Shown here piece by piece: positions 1 through 8,139 of a DNA stretch of 28,138 nucleotides. Made by a program: the position numbers and the translations under genes. A model generated the notes under the pieces. It ran no database searches. It was not told the DNA's origin and worked only from the letters and a program-made list of their open reading frames with translations. The stretch is from contig DVJU01000122.1 in NCBI GenBank assembly GCA_018716545.1, positions 1-28,138 on the forward strand, written 5' to 3'. Numbering within the stretch: the first letter of the stretch is position 1; each line of letters starts with the position of its first letter. Source of the DNA: Scatomorpha pullicola (lineage in GTDB: Bacteria; Bacillota; Clostridia; Oscillospirales; Oscillospiraceae).

Positions 1-174
1 GTTAAACAAATTGTTATCACTAATAATGTAGAGAGTGGTTAGTGTTTTGAGTTCCTATTATGAGAAGTTTCTCGCCACAGGGGAGCTTATGAGCGCGCCG
101 CACGCCGTATTACGCGCAGCCCGGCCGTAATACGCCGCTGCTCCGGGGCATAAACTCCCACGGGGGTGTAGTCT
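1..174 (+). other. Leader region upstream of yqfC
   Basis: This AT-rich then GC-rich stretch precedes the first gene and holds no coding region I can support. An inverted repeat with 9-bp arms, CGTATTACG at 106-114 and CGTAATACG at 126-134, separated by 11 bases, could form a hairpin or be a binding site. The yqfC ribosome binding site GGGGGTG lies at 162-168. I could not find a convincing vegetative or sporulation-sigma promoter. Bases before position 1 are missing, so the promoter may be outside the window. Confidence 0.35.
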
Positions 175-444
175 ATGCCTAATCGCACGCCTCTGAGAGA
201 GACGCTGGCCGACCGGTTCGAGCTTCCGGCCGGGGCGGCGGGGGTCGTAAAGGTGACGCTTATGGGCACGCGGCGGGCGCTCGTCGAGGACCATCGCGGC
301 CTTGCCAGCTATTCCCGCGAGCGGATAGAGGTCAACGCCGGGGCGCACCGCGTGCGCATAATCGGCGAGGCGCTGGAGCTTGCGGCCATGGACAGAGAGG
401 CTCTGCTGGTCACGGGGCGCATACTCTCGGTGGAGTTGGAGTGA
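175..444 (+). CDS. yqfC: Sporulation protein YqfC (YabP/YqfC family)
   Basis: An 89-residue protein of the YabP/YqfC family. These are small beta-rich proteins made in the mother cell during endospore formation; in Bacillus subtilis yqfC belongs to the sigma-E regulon. The central part, with the LMGTR, VEDHRGL and YSRERIEV segments, and the C-terminal GRILSVELE fit the family, and the length is usual. The start is chosen because GGGGGTG lies six bases upstream. The gene overlaps yqfD by one base in a TGATG junction, the arrangement known from many Firmicutes. It opens a long co-directional operon ending with era. Its presence indicates an endospore former. The molecular role is unknown; a partnership with YqfD is inferred from conserved adjacency. 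Confidence 0.9.
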   Translation: MPNRTPLRETLADRFELPAGAAGVVKVTLMGTRRALVEDHRGLASYSRERIEVNAGAHRVRIIGEALELAAMDREALLVTGRILSVELE

Positions 445-1625
445 TGCGAAAGTTTGCTCAATTTCTGCGCGGCAGCGTCCGCGTCGAGGTCACGGGCGCC
501 GCGCCGGAGCGGCTGCTCAACGCCCTCGCCGGGCGTGACGTGCGCTTCTGGCAGGGCGAGTGCGTGGACGCGCTGACGCTGCGCCTGGGACTGTATACGC
601 GCGACCTCCCGCTGGCGAGGTCGCTCGCCGCGCGCTGCCAGTGCGAGCTGAAGGTGCTGCGCGAGCGCGGCGTGCCGCTGGTTCGCCGCCGCCTTGCGCG
701 CCGCATAGCGCTGCTTGTGACGGCGGTGGTGTGCTTCGCGCTGCTGGCGGCCGGCTCGCTCTTTGTCTGGGACATAGACGTCGAGGGCAACGAGAGCGTG
801 TCCACGGGCGAGATACTGCGCGCCCTGGCCGCCTGCGGTGTAGAGAGCGGCTCGTTCTGGCCGGGCTGGTCGGCCGACGAGATACGCAACAGCGTGATAC
901 TGGACATCCCGGAGCTGAGCTGGGTGGGCGTGAGCGTGGACTCGTCGCGCGCGCTGGTGCGCGTGCGGGAGCGCACCGAGGCTCCGGGCCTGGTGTCCGA
1001 GGACGGCGCGGGCAGCGTCACCGCCGCCGCAACGGGCATAATAGAGCGTATGGAGGTCTATCAGGGGCTGCCGGTGGCGGCGGTGGGCGACGCCGTGGTG
1101 GCCGGGGAGACGCTGGTCTCCGGCGAGATGCCCAGCGAGGTGGGCGACACGCGCTATGTGCGCGCCTCCGCCGTCGTGGAGGCCAGGACGTGGTACGAGC
1201 GGAGCATATCCGCGCCGATAGAATACACCGCGCTGGAGGAGGCCGGAACGCGCTCGCGCTGGTACCTCACGGTGGGCGGCACGCGCCTGAATTTTTACAA
1301 AAGGAGTAGCCAAACGCCCGCCGGCTGTGGTAAAATAGTGAAAGAATTTCCGCTTGCCGTGGAGGGTGTGTTCACCCTGCCCGTCACGCTGGTGAGAGAG
1401 CAGATAGTGGAGTACGACGCCGCCCCCGCCCGCCGGGACGCCGACGCGCTATCCGCGGAGCTGTCCGCCCAGCTCGAAGACGCGCTCGCGCGCGAGCTGC
1501 AGGGCAGGGGAGAGGTGCTCAATGCGACGTTCACAAGCTCCGTGAGCGACGGGAGGCTCATAGTCACCATGCGCGCGGAGTGCCGCGAGGACATCGCCGT
1601 GTTCACCCCGGCGGAGCAAGCATAG
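444..1625 (+). CDS. yqfD: Sporulation protein YqfD
   Basis: A 393-residue protein of the YqfD family, a mother-cell sporulation membrane protein of unknown biochemical function. The N-terminal soluble part (about 1-85) is followed by a basic stretch rich in arginine and one transmembrane helix at about 88-108, read as IALLVTAVVCFALLAAGS. After it comes a POTRA-like segment (WDIDVEGNESVSTGEIL) resembling the start of FtsQ/DivIB extracytoplasmic domains, then a long beta-rich region. I start at ATG 444, one base into the yqfC stop; a GTG at 441 is an alternative. The ribosome binding site GGAG at 432-435 serves either. The yqfC-yqfD-phoH order is a standard Firmicute arrangement, which supports the call. 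Confidence 0.9.
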   Translation: MRKFAQFLRGSVRVEVTGAAPERLLNALAGRDVRFWQGECVDALTLRLGLYTRDLPLARSLAARCQCELKVLRERGVPLVRRRLARRIALLVTAVVCFALLAAGSLFVWDIDVEGNESVSTGEILRALAACGVESGSFWPGWSADEIRNSVILDIPELSWVGVSVDSSRALVRVRERTEAPGLVSEDGAGSVTAAATGIIERMEVYQGLPVAAVGDAVVAGETLVSGEMPSEVGDTRYVRASAVVEARTWYERSISAPIEYTALEEAGTRSRWYLTVGGTRLNFYKRSSQTPAGCGKIVKEFPLAVEGVFTLPVTLVREQIVEYDAAPARRDADALSAELSAQLEDALARELQGRGEVLNATFTSSVSDGRLIVTMRAECREDIAVFTPAEQA

Positions 1626-1649
1626 AAGCAGAGAAAGGGATACGCACAA

Positions 1650-2660
1650 ATGATAGAAAGGACAATGCCGATAGACCGCATGGAGAACGTCATAAGCGTC
1701 TTCGGCTCCTTTGACCAGAACCTGAGAATAATCGAGAGCGAGCTGCGCGTCTCCGTCACGGACAGGGACGACCAGCTGCGCATTTCCGGTGAGGCTGAGG
1801 ACGTCATGGCCGCCGAGAAGGCAATAAACGGCCTCTTGCAGCTCGCCAGCCGCGGCGAGGCGATAGACGCGCAGAACGTGCGCTATATCCTCAAGCTGGT
1901 GCGCGAAGGCCGCGAGGCCAAGATTGGCGAGCTGGGCGGCGACGTCGTGTGCATCACGGCCAAGGGCAAGCCCATCAAGGCCAAGACCCTGGGTCAGAAG
2001 GCCTATGTGGACGCGATGAACAAGAACACCGTCACCCTGGGCATAGGCCCCGCCGGCACCGGCAAGACCTATCTGGCCGTCGCCGAGGCCGTGGCCGCGT
2101 TCAGGAGCGAGCAGGTGAACCGCATCATCCTCACCCGCCCCGCCGTCGAGGCCGGCGAGCGGCTGGGCTTCCTGCCCGGCGACCTGCAGAGCAAGGTCGA
2201 CCCGTACCTCAGGCCGCTGTACGACGCGCTCTTTGAGATGCTCGGCCCCGAGACGTACAACAAGTACCTCGAGCGCGGGAACATCGAGGTCGCGCCGCTG
2301 GCCTATATGCGCGGCCGCACGCTGGACGACAGCTTCATCATACTCGACGAGGCGCAGAACACCTCGCGCGAGCAGATGAAGATGTTCCTCACGCGAATCG
2401 GCTTCGGCTCGCGCGTGGTCATCACGGGCGACGTGACGCAGATAGACCTGCCGCGCGACAAGGTCAGCGGCCTGAAGGAGGCCATGCGCGTGCTGCAGGG
2501 CATAGACGACATAGCCATCTGCCGCCTCACCGGCGCGGACGTCGTGCGCCACGAGCTGGTGCAGAAGATAATCGAGGCCTATGAGAAGGACGAAAAGCGC
2601 CGCAGCGAGGCGCAGAAGGCGGCCAAGCCCGGGCTGAAGACCTTCCGGAGGAAGCCTTGA
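1650..2660 (+). CDS. phoH: PhoH family ATPase
   Basis: A 336-residue PhoH-like P-loop NTPase (YbeZ type). Residues 1-115 form the N-terminal KH-like region typical of long PhoH proteins. The Walker A motif GPAGTGKT is at 133-140 and Walker B IILDEAQN at about 230-237, followed by the conserved SREQMKMFLTRIGFGSR stretch. The family is linked to RNA and ribosome metabolism and is repeatedly found beside ybeY, as here with one gene between. The start is ATG 1650, nine bases after AGAAAGGGA; ATG 1665 is a reasonable alternative. The last codon overlaps the next start in a TTGA junction, so translation of the two is probably coupled. The C-terminus is basic, a usual feature. Confidence 0.95.
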   Translation: MIERTMPIDRMENVISVFGSFDQNLRIIESELRVSVTDRDDQLRISGEAEDVMAAEKAINGLLQLASRGEAIDAQNVRYILKLVREGREAKIGELGGDVVCITAKGKPIKAKTLGQKAYVDAMNKNTVTLGIGPAGTGKTYLAVAEAVAAFRSEQVNRIILTRPAVEAGERLGFLPGDLQSKVDPYLRPLYDALFEMLGPETYNKYLERGNIEVAPLAYMRGRTLDDSFIILDEAQNTSREQMKMFLTRIGFGSRVVITGDVTQIDLPRDKVSGLKEAMRVLQGIDDIAICRLTGADVVRHELVQKIIEAYEKDEKRRSEAQKAAKPGLKTFRRKP

Positions 2661-4171
2661 TCGCCGTATCGAAGCTGACGCTGCCCGTAGCCAGGCGTCA
2701 GCTTGCCGAGCTGCAAAAGCGCGAGTTCGCCCTGCGCCACGCCTCCGGCGCGCTCTCCTTCGACGCGGAGACGCTGGCTCCGCCGGGGAACATCATCGCG
2801 CGCTCGCAGACGCTGGGCATCCTGGGCGAATCCGCGCTGGAGCTGATATCCTCCGCCGAGGGCATCCGACTGCTGGACTATCTGGAGGATCACCTCGACG
2901 CGCTGACGCAGCCGGAGCGGCGCAGCGTGCACCTGCTCAGGCGTTCGGGCGAGATATTGAGGCACGTGAACCTGGAGGAGTACCTCTCCTTCCGCAAGCT
3001 GGCCAACGAGGCGCTCTCGGCCTGGTCGCGGGCGCACGAGGCCAACGACTTTGCCGCGCTGGAGCCGTGGCTCGGGCGGCTTTTCTACGCCGCCAGGCGC
3101 ATCGCCTCCCAGACCTGGCCGGATTCGCCGCCGTATGAGTTCTGGCTGGACTACAACGAGGAGGGCTTGACCCAGGCTCAGTGCGGAGCCTTCTTTGACG
3201 AGGTGCGCGAGAAGATAGCGCCGCTGCAAAACTATGCGCGGCAGTTCGTACAGCCGGACACGGGCATACTGCGCTGCCGCGTCTCGCCGCTGTATCAGCA
3301 GCGCATAGCCCACTTCAACATGGACGCGCTGGGCGTGGACCGGAACCGCTGCCGCCTAGCCATCTCCGACCACGCCTTCACGGTGGCCTTCTCCCGCTAC
3401 GACGTGCGCATCTGCACGCGGTATATCCCCGACAGCTTCACGACCAGCCTGTACGGCGTCATCCACGAGTGCGGACACGCCCTCTACGAGCTGGGCACCG
3501 GCGAGGCGCTGCAATACACCCGCCTGGGCGAGGGCGTGAGCATGAGCGTGCACGAGAGCCAGTCGCGCTTCTACGAGAACATGATAGGCCGCTCCCGCGC
3601 CTGGACGGAGTTCATGTGGCCGGTGCTCACGGCCAATATCCCGGAGCTGGCCGACAGGGAGCCGAGGGAGTTCTTCCGCGCGGTCAACGCGGTCAAGGAC
3701 ACGCCGCTGCGCGACGAGGCCGACGAGGTCAGCTACTGCCTGCACATACTGCTGCGCTATGAGATAGAGCGCGCGGTGATGAACGGCGAGGCCGCTGTGC
3801 GCGACGCGCCCGCCATGTGGAACGAGCTGACGAAAAAGTACCTCGGCTGCGAGGTGACGAGCGACGACGAGGGCATATTGCAGGACTCCCACTGGGCTGC
3901 GGGGCAGTTCGGGTACTTCCCGACCTACGCCTTCGGCACCGTGGCCGCGGCGCAGCTCATGGCGCGTATGCGCGAGAGCATGGACGTGGACGAGAGCCTG
4001 CGCGCCGGCGACGTCTCGGACATAAACGGGTGGCTGGAGGAGAACATCTGGCGCTACGGCGCGCTGTACCAGCCGCGCGAGCTGCTGGAGCGGGCGACGG
4101 GCGGCCCGCTGGACGTGCAGTGCTACGCCGACTATCTCTCGGACAAGCTGTCCGAGGTCTATGGAGTGTGA
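2657..4171 (+). CDS. Metallocarboxypeptidase, M32 family
   Basis: A 504-residue zinc carboxypeptidase of the M32 (thermostable carboxypeptidase Taq) family, removing C-terminal residues from cytosolic peptides. The zinc motif HECGH is at 270-274, and the downstream HESQSRFYEN box carries the third ligand near Glu300. The family signatures DEVSYCLHILLRYEIE and DSHWAAGQFGYFPTYAFG follow in the expected order, and the length is usual. It begins with TTG at 2657, overlapping the phoH stop, and is supported by CGGAGG at 2646-2651. No signal peptide is seen. It lies between phoH and ybeY, a place where Firmicutes often carry pgpH. Its job in this operon is probably general peptide turnover. Confidence 0.95.
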   Translation: MIAVSKLTLPVARRQLAELQKREFALRHASGALSFDAETLAPPGNIIARSQTLGILGESALELISSAEGIRLLDYLEDHLDALTQPERRSVHLLRRSGEILRHVNLEEYLSFRKLANEALSAWSRAHEANDFAALEPWLGRLFYAARRIASQTWPDSPPYEFWLDYNEEGLTQAQCGAFFDEVREKIAPLQNYARQFVQPDTGILRCRVSPLYQQRIAHFNMDALGVDRNRCRLAISDHAFTVAFSRYDVRICTRYIPDSFTTSLYGVIHECGHALYELGTGEALQYTRLGEGVSMSVHESQSRFYENMIGRSRAWTEFMWPVLTANIPELADREPREFFRAVNAVKDTPLRDEADEVSYCLHILLRYEIERAVMNGEAAVRDAPAMWNELTKKYLGCEVTSDDEGILQDSHWAAGQFGYFPTYAFGTVAAAQLMARMRESMDVDESLRAGDVSDINGWLEENIWRYGALYQPRELLERATGGPLDVQCYADYLSDKLSEVYGV

Positions 4172-4176
4172 GAATA

Positions 4177-4662
4177 ATGCCGGTCAAGCTGAGCGTGTCC
4201 CGGGAAAAGAGAGGCCTCGGACACGAAAACGCCAGGAAGCTGATACTCCGCGCCGCCGCTGCCGCGCTTGCGGCGGAGGGCGTCACGGAGGACTGCGCGC
4301 TGTCCGCGCTGCTTACCGATGACGAGGGAATACGCGAGATAAACCGCGAATACCGGGGTATAGACTCCGCCACCGACGTGCTGAGCTTCCCGCTCAACGA
4401 GCTTGCGCCCGGCGAATTTGACGCTGCGGCGTGCGAGCGGGACTTGGACACGGGGCGCATCCTGCTGGGCGACATGGCATTTTCGCTGGAGCGCTGCGCG
4501 CGCCAGGGCGAGGAGTACCTGCACGGCTTCGACCACGAGCTGATGTATCTCACGGTGCACAGCGTGCTGCACCTGCTGGGCTACGACCACGTGGACGAGG
4601 GCGAGATGAAAAGGCAGATGAGAGAGAGGGAGAAGGCCATAATGGCTCGCCTGGAGCCATAA
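4177..4662 (+). CDS. ybeY: Endoribonuclease / rRNA maturation factor YbeY
   Basis: A 161-residue YbeY (UPF0054) metal-dependent RNase acting in 16S rRNA 3' end maturation and ribosome quality control. The three-histidine zinc site is complete in HSVLHLLGYDH (His128, His132, His138), and the upstream STDVLSFP-like motif appears as SATDVLSFP. The start ATG at 4177 is six bases past the carboxypeptidase stop, with GGAG at 4163-4166. An open frame extends much further upstream but only as a shadow of the carboxypeptidase gene. The operon also encodes PhoH and Era; YbeY and Era physically or genetically interact in other bacteria, so this is a ribosome-maturation group. Confidence 0.97.
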   Translation: MPVKLSVSREKRGLGHENARKLILRAAAAALAAEGVTEDCALSALLTDDEGIREINREYRGIDSATDVLSFPLNELAPGEFDAAACERDLDTGRILLGDMAFSLERCARQGEEYLHGFDHELMYLTVHSVLHLLGYDHVDEGEMKRQMREREKAIMARLEP

Positions 4663-4679
4663 TCTGAGATGGGAGAGAG

Positions 4680-5585
4680 ATGAAAAAGGGGACGCTGATG
4701 GTGCTGGCGAGCTATGTGCTCTGGGGGCTGCTGACGATATTCTGGAAGCTGCTCGCGGACATAGACTCGTTCTACGTGCTGTGCTGCCGGATAGTCTTTT
4801 CGCTGGCAGTCAGCGCCGCGCTGCTGCCGCTGACCGGCGGCTGGGCGGCGGCCAAGGCCGTGCTGAAGGACAGAAAGCTGCTGCTGAGGATGCTCGCGTG
4901 CGGGCTGCTGATAAGCTTCAACTGGGGCGTGCTGATCTACTGCGTCAGCGCGGGCAGGGTGCTGGACACCAGCCTGGCCTACTACATAAACCCGCTGCTG
5001 GCCATACTGCTGGGCTTCATACTGTTCCGCGAAAAGCTGACGGCGGCGCAGTGGGTGTCGGTGATAATCGCCGCGATAGGCGTGGCCGCGCCGATGGTGA
5101 TGGCGGGGCAGTTCCCGTATCTGGCGCTGCTGTGCGGCCTTTCCTTCGCGCTGTACGGCGCGGTGAAGAAAAAGGCGAACGTGCCGGGCGGCATATCCAC
5201 GTTCATAGAGACGCTGCTGGTCGCGCCGATAGCGCTGGCCGTGGCGCTGGTGATGGAGCTCAACGCAGGTCCCATAAGCACCGGCGCGCTGTCCGGCTGG
5301 AGGCTTTTGCTCCTGCCCGCGGCGGGAGCCGTGACGTTCCTGCCGGTGTTTTTGTATTCGAGCGGGATACCCGGCACGCCCATGTCGCTCTCCGGGGTGC
5401 TGATGTACATAAACCCGACGCTGCAGCTGCTGTGCGGGCTCGTGCTTTTCAACGAGACGATGAGCAGCGCCATGCTGGTGACCTTCGTCTGCGTGTGGGT
5501 CGCCACGATAATATACCTGGTCAGCGGCGCGGTTCAAAGAAAAAAGGCGGCGGGGACAGTTCCCGCCGCGGAGGTGGAACAATGA
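4680..5585 (+). CDS. rarD: RarD-like EamA family transporter
   Basis: A 301-residue integral membrane protein of the DMT superfamily, RarD subgroup, with about ten hydrophobic helices in two EamA repeats. The N-terminal GTLMVLASYVLWGLLTIFWK and the middle AGRVLDTSLAYYINPLL segments are strongly RarD-like. RarD proteins were named from a chloramphenicol-sensitivity phenotype; the natural substrate is generally unknown. Seventeen bases separate it from ybeY, and its stop overlaps the era start in an ATGA junction, so it is transcribed and probably translated with era. A metabolite exporter inside an essential ribosome-maturation operon is unusual, and nothing in the sequence says what it moves. 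Confidence 0.88.
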   Translation: MKKGTLMVLASYVLWGLLTIFWKLLADIDSFYVLCCRIVFSLAVSAALLPLTGGWAAAKAVLKDRKLLLRMLACGLLISFNWGVLIYCVSAGRVLDTSLAYYINPLLAILLGFILFREKLTAAQWVSVIIAAIGVAAPMVMAGQFPYLALLCGLSFALYGAVKKKANVPGGISTFIETLLVAPIALAVALVMELNAGPISTGALSGWRLLLLPAAGAVTFLPVFLYSSGIPGTPMSLSGVLMYINPTLQLLCGLVLFNETMSSAMLVTFVCVWVATIIYLVSGAVQRKKAAGTVPAAEVEQ

Positions 5586-6469
5586 CAAAAAACGCGATGA
5601 TAACCATAGCCGGACGTCCCAACGTCGGCAAGAGCACGCTGACCAACGCCCTGGTCGGCGAGAAGGTGGCCATAGTCTCCAACAAGCCCCAGACCACGCG
5701 CGGACGCATAACCGGCGTGGTGGCCAGGGGAGAGACGCAGTTCGTGTTCATGGACACTCCCGGCTTCCACAGGGCGCGCACGCGCCTGGGCGAGTACATG
5801 GACAAGGTCGTGCGCGAGAGCGTGGCGGACGTCGACGCCGTGGTGCTGGTGGTGGAGCCGATACCGTCCGTGGGCAAGCAGGAGCAGGAGCTTATCGCGC
5901 AGATCAAAAACGCGCGCGTGCCCGCCATCCTGGCCGTGAACAAGATAGATACGGTGGAGAAGCCCGAGCTGCTGAGCGTGATAGCCGCCTACGCCGCCGT
6001 GCACAGCTTCGACGCCGTCGTGCCCATAAGCGCCCAGCGCGGCGAGGGTCTGGACGAGCTGCTCGACGAGCTGGACAAGTTCGCCGAGGAGGGACCGTAC
6101 CTCTTTCCGGACGACGTGTTCACCGACCAGCCCGAGAAGCAGCTGTGCGCCGAGATAATCCGTGAGAAGCTGCTCTGGTGCCTGGAGCGCGAGGTGCCGC
6201 ACGGCACCGCCGTGGTCATCACCCGCTTTGAGGAGCGCGACGACGGCGTGATAGAGATAGACGCCACGATATACTGCGAAAAGGCCAGCCACAAGGGCAT
6301 CATCATAGGCAAGCACGGCGACATGCTCAAGAAGATAGGCGAGATGGCCAGGAAGGACATAGAGACGCTGCTGGACACGAAGGTCTACCTCCAGACCTGG
6401 GTCAAGGTCAAGGAAAACTGGCGCGACTCCATGAGCCTCCTGCGCAACTTCGGCTTCTCGGAGAAGTGA
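5582..6469 (+). CDS. era: GTPase Era
   Basis: A 295-residue Era GTPase, which binds the 3' end of 16S rRNA during 30S assembly. All G motifs are present: G1 GRPNVGKS at 11-18, the G2 region KPQTTR, G3 DTPG at 58-61 and G4 NKID at 120-123, then the SAQ G5 loop. A C-terminal KH domain has the IIIGKHGDMLKKIG signature. The true start is ATG 5582, overlapping the rarD stop; the open frame upstream is a shadow. GGAGGTGG lies just upstream as ribosome binding site. It is the last gene of the operon and is followed by a strong terminator. recO, which commonly follows era, is absent. Confidence 0.98.
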   Translation: MTKNAMITIAGRPNVGKSTLTNALVGEKVAIVSNKPQTTRGRITGVVARGETQFVFMDTPGFHRARTRLGEYMDKVVRESVADVDAVVLVVEPIPSVGKQEQELIAQIKNARVPAILAVNKIDTVEKPELLSVIAAYAAVHSFDAVVPISAQRGEGLDELLDELDKFAEEGPYLFPDDVFTDQPEKQLCAEIIREKLLWCLEREVPHGTAVVITRFEERDDGVIEIDATIYCEKASHKGIIIGKHGDMLKKIGEMARKDIETLLDTKVYLQTWVKVKENWRDSMSLLRNFGFSEK

Positions 6470-6489
6470 GCGAGGCCGGAGGGCAAAGC

Positions 6490-6521
6490 AAAAGCGTCCC
6501 CGTAGAAACGGGGACGCTTTT
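6490..6521. terminator. Bidirectional terminator between era and DUF368 gene
   Basis: A perfect 14-bp stem (6490-6503 with 6508-6521) closed by a four-base AGAA loop. Each arm ends in an A/T run, so it reads as a Rho-independent terminator on both strands. It separates the convergent era and DUF368 genes. Confidence 0.92.
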
Positions 6522-6526
6522 GGCGT

Positions 6527-7381
6527 TTATGCGCCGTGCTTGGCGTTGAAGCGGCTTATGAGCAGCGCGGCGGCGGTGCCGGCGGCGAGGCAGATGGCGT
6601 TGACGGCACAGGAGGCCGCCGAGGCCGCAAAGCTGGAAAACGGGATGATTACGATGGTCGCGGCGATGACGACGCCGATTATCGCGTGGAAGGCCACGGA
6701 GTAGTGGCGCTTGAAAAGGTAGTTCACAGCCTTTGCAAGGCAGACCACCGTGACTATCGCGCCGAGCGCGCCGGGCAGCAGCACGTTCAGGCTGAGGCTG
6801 CCCAGGCCGTCCACAAAGGGTGTGTACAGCCCCAGCGGCATGAGCAGCGTGGAAAAGCTCATACCCGGAGCTATAACGCTCAGCGCCAGGCAGAAGCCGC
6901 AGAACAGGTACCAGCCGAAGTTCGGCTCTATCGTCACGCTCAGCTTGTTCAGGCTGCACAGCAGCGCGAGCACTACGGCAAAGGCGGCGAGCATGGCCAC
7001 CCACGAGGCGCGGCTTCGTCCCTGCTCGCCGGCCTCTTGAAAGAGGGAGGGGAGCATACCGGCTATCAGGCCGACGAATACGCAGACGGACGGGTCGGGG
7101 TAGGCGTTGAGCAAAAATGCCAGCAGCTTGGCCACGCCGAGAAAGCCCACGGCGCCGCCTAGCAGCACCGGTATCAGCTTGGGTATGTGGGTCTTGAAGT
7201 TCCTGAACGGGCTGGACAGCAGCTCCATCACCGGCTGATAGATGCCGAATATGACGCAGAGCACGCCGCCGGATATGCCGGGCAGCACGGCGCCGAGACC
7301 TATGAGCATACCCTGAATAAAGCGCTTCAGGTGCTTTTTTATTAAAGTCGAAGCCCCGCCGGAGGGCGTGTCATTAGCCAT
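6527..7381 (-). CDS. DUF368 family membrane protein (PopT-like polyprenyl-phosphate transporter)
   Basis: A 284-residue polytopic membrane protein with about eight helices. The N-terminal GMLIGLGAVLPGISGGVL and the internal LSVIAPGMSFSTLLMPLG segments are the two related glycine/proline-rich motifs that define DUF368. Members named PopT, like DedA-family UptA, have been shown to recycle undecaprenyl phosphate to the cytoplasmic face of the membrane for wall synthesis. Assigning that role here is by family only. The ribosome binding site AGAAAGGAC precedes ATG 7381. It appears monocistronic: it has its own putative extended -10 promoter and ends at the terminator shared with era. Confidence 0.88.
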   Translation of the reverse strand: MANDTPSGGASTLIKKHLKRFIQGMLIGLGAVLPGISGGVLCVIFGIYQPVMELLSSPFRNFKTHIPKLIPVLLGGAVGFLGVAKLLAFLLNAYPDPSVCVFVGLIAGMLPSLFQEAGEQGRSRASWVAMLAAFAVVLALLCSLNKLSVTIEPNFGWYLFCGFCLALSVIAPGMSFSTLLMPLGLYTPFVDGLGSLSLNVLLPGALGAIVTVVCLAKAVNYLFKRHYSVAFHAIIGVVIAATIVIIPFSSFAASAASCAVNAICLAAGTAAALLISRFNAKHGA

Positions 7382-7407
7382 GTTGCGCTTGTCCTTTCTA
7401 ACGCGGC

Positions 7408-7444
7408 TTGAACCGGCCGAGGCCGGTCAACGCATAGTATAGCA
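7408..7444 (-). promoter_or_regulatory. Putative extended -10 promoter and 5' hairpin of the DUF368 gene
   Basis: On the minus strand TGC-TATACT (7444-7436) is an extended -10 element. There is no good -35. The predicted start near 7429 would place an imperfect hairpin (7408-7430, TTGAACCGGCC pairing with GGCCGGTCAA) at the very 5' end of the mRNA, which could stabilise it. Confidence 0.4.
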
Positions 7445-7563
7445 GATATTGCCGCGCTGTTTTTAAGCAATCTTTGAACAATTTTCAAGTCCGGTAAAAT
7501 TCGACGGCGCTTTGACGTAGCCGCGCGGCGTTTTGTTCCGCAATGCCGGCCGGGCAAATCAAA

Positions 7564-7585
7564 GCGGCGGGTGTGAACCCGCCGC
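7564..7585 (-). terminator. Terminator after the small secreted protein gene
   Basis: A 9-bp GC-rich stem (GCGGCGGGT at 7564-7572 with ACCCGCCGC at 7577-7585) and a GTGA loop. On the minus strand it is followed by TTTGATTT. It lies 31 bases downstream of the 7616 stop. The rest of 7382-7563 holds the DUF368 promoter and otherwise nothing recognised. Confidence 0.75.
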
Positions 7586-7615
7586 ACAGCGTTTTAAATA
7601 TTATTGCGAGCGCGC

Positions 7616-8056
7616 TTACCCCACGCTGTATGAGCCGCGTATCAGGGCTTCGCCGGCGCCGGAGAGGATGGTGTTGTTGTCCGCGACCAGGTAGAGGTGG
7701 TTTGCGCTGAGCGTGTCGCCGGGGTTGATGACCCCGCCGGCAGTGGCGTCGATCAGCGTGCCGGTGGCGACGGCTCCCGGCTCGAGGCAGAGCACCTCGG
7801 TGCCCACGCCGAGGCTCACGCTCCCGCCGGAGAGGCTGACGGAGGCGAATTCGCCCGCGGCGGCGTCCAGGCCGTCCACGGCCTCGTCGAGCGCGGCGTC
7901 AAAGTTGCGCTCCAGCCGCTGCTGTACCTGCTCGAGATAGCTCATGGCCACAAGCGGGTCGGACTGCGTCCCGGCGTTGCTGGCGGCCCAGGCGCCAACT
8001 CCGGCGCAGCACAGCACAAGCGCCGCGGCCAGCGCGATTATCAGCTTTTTCTTCAT
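7616..8056 (-). CDS. Small secreted protein of unknown function
   Basis: A 146-residue protein I do not recognise as a named family. Residues 1-25 form a clear signal peptide: a basic MKKK start, a hydrophobic stretch, then AWA before AS. The rest has a short helical, coiled-coil-like part (about 35-65, rich in Glu, Gln, Leu and Asp). It is followed by a beta-rich domain with SLSGGSVSLGVGTEVL, TGTLIDATAGG and NHLYLVADNN segments, ending in ALIRGSYSVG. No cysteine lipobox is seen. AGGAGGT sits nine bases before the ATG. It follows mazF on the same strand, separated by a strong hairpin. The product is probably exported; its role is unknown. Confidence 0.75.
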   Translation of the reverse strand: MKKKLIIALAAALVLCCAGVGAWAASNAGTQSDPLVAMSYLEQVQQRLERNFDAALDEAVDGLDAAAGEFASVSLSGGSVSLGVGTEVLCLEPGAVATGTLIDATAGGVINPGDTLSANHLYLVADNNTILSGAGEALIRGSYSVG

Positions 8057-8077
8057 CTCTTATGTACCTCCTGCACG

Positions 8078-8102
8078 CCGTGCGGGGTCGCACCCCGCAC
8101 GG
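8078..8102. repeat. GC-rich hairpin just upstream of the secreted protein gene
   Basis: CCGTGCGGGGT (8078-8088) pairs perfectly with ACCCCGCACGG (8092-8102) around a CGC loop. On the plus strand it is followed by a T-rich tract (8106-8119), but no plus-strand gene exists to terminate. On the minus strand it lies between mazF and the ribosome binding site of the next gene, with no T run after it. A processing or mRNA-stability element, or a dispersed palindromic repeat, is more likely than a terminator for mazF. Its GGGGTCGC core recurs in the palindrome at 27469-27488. Confidence 0.6.
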
Positions 8103-8139
8103 ATGTTCTCTTTTTTAATTGCCCCTTTGAGGCGCAGCC

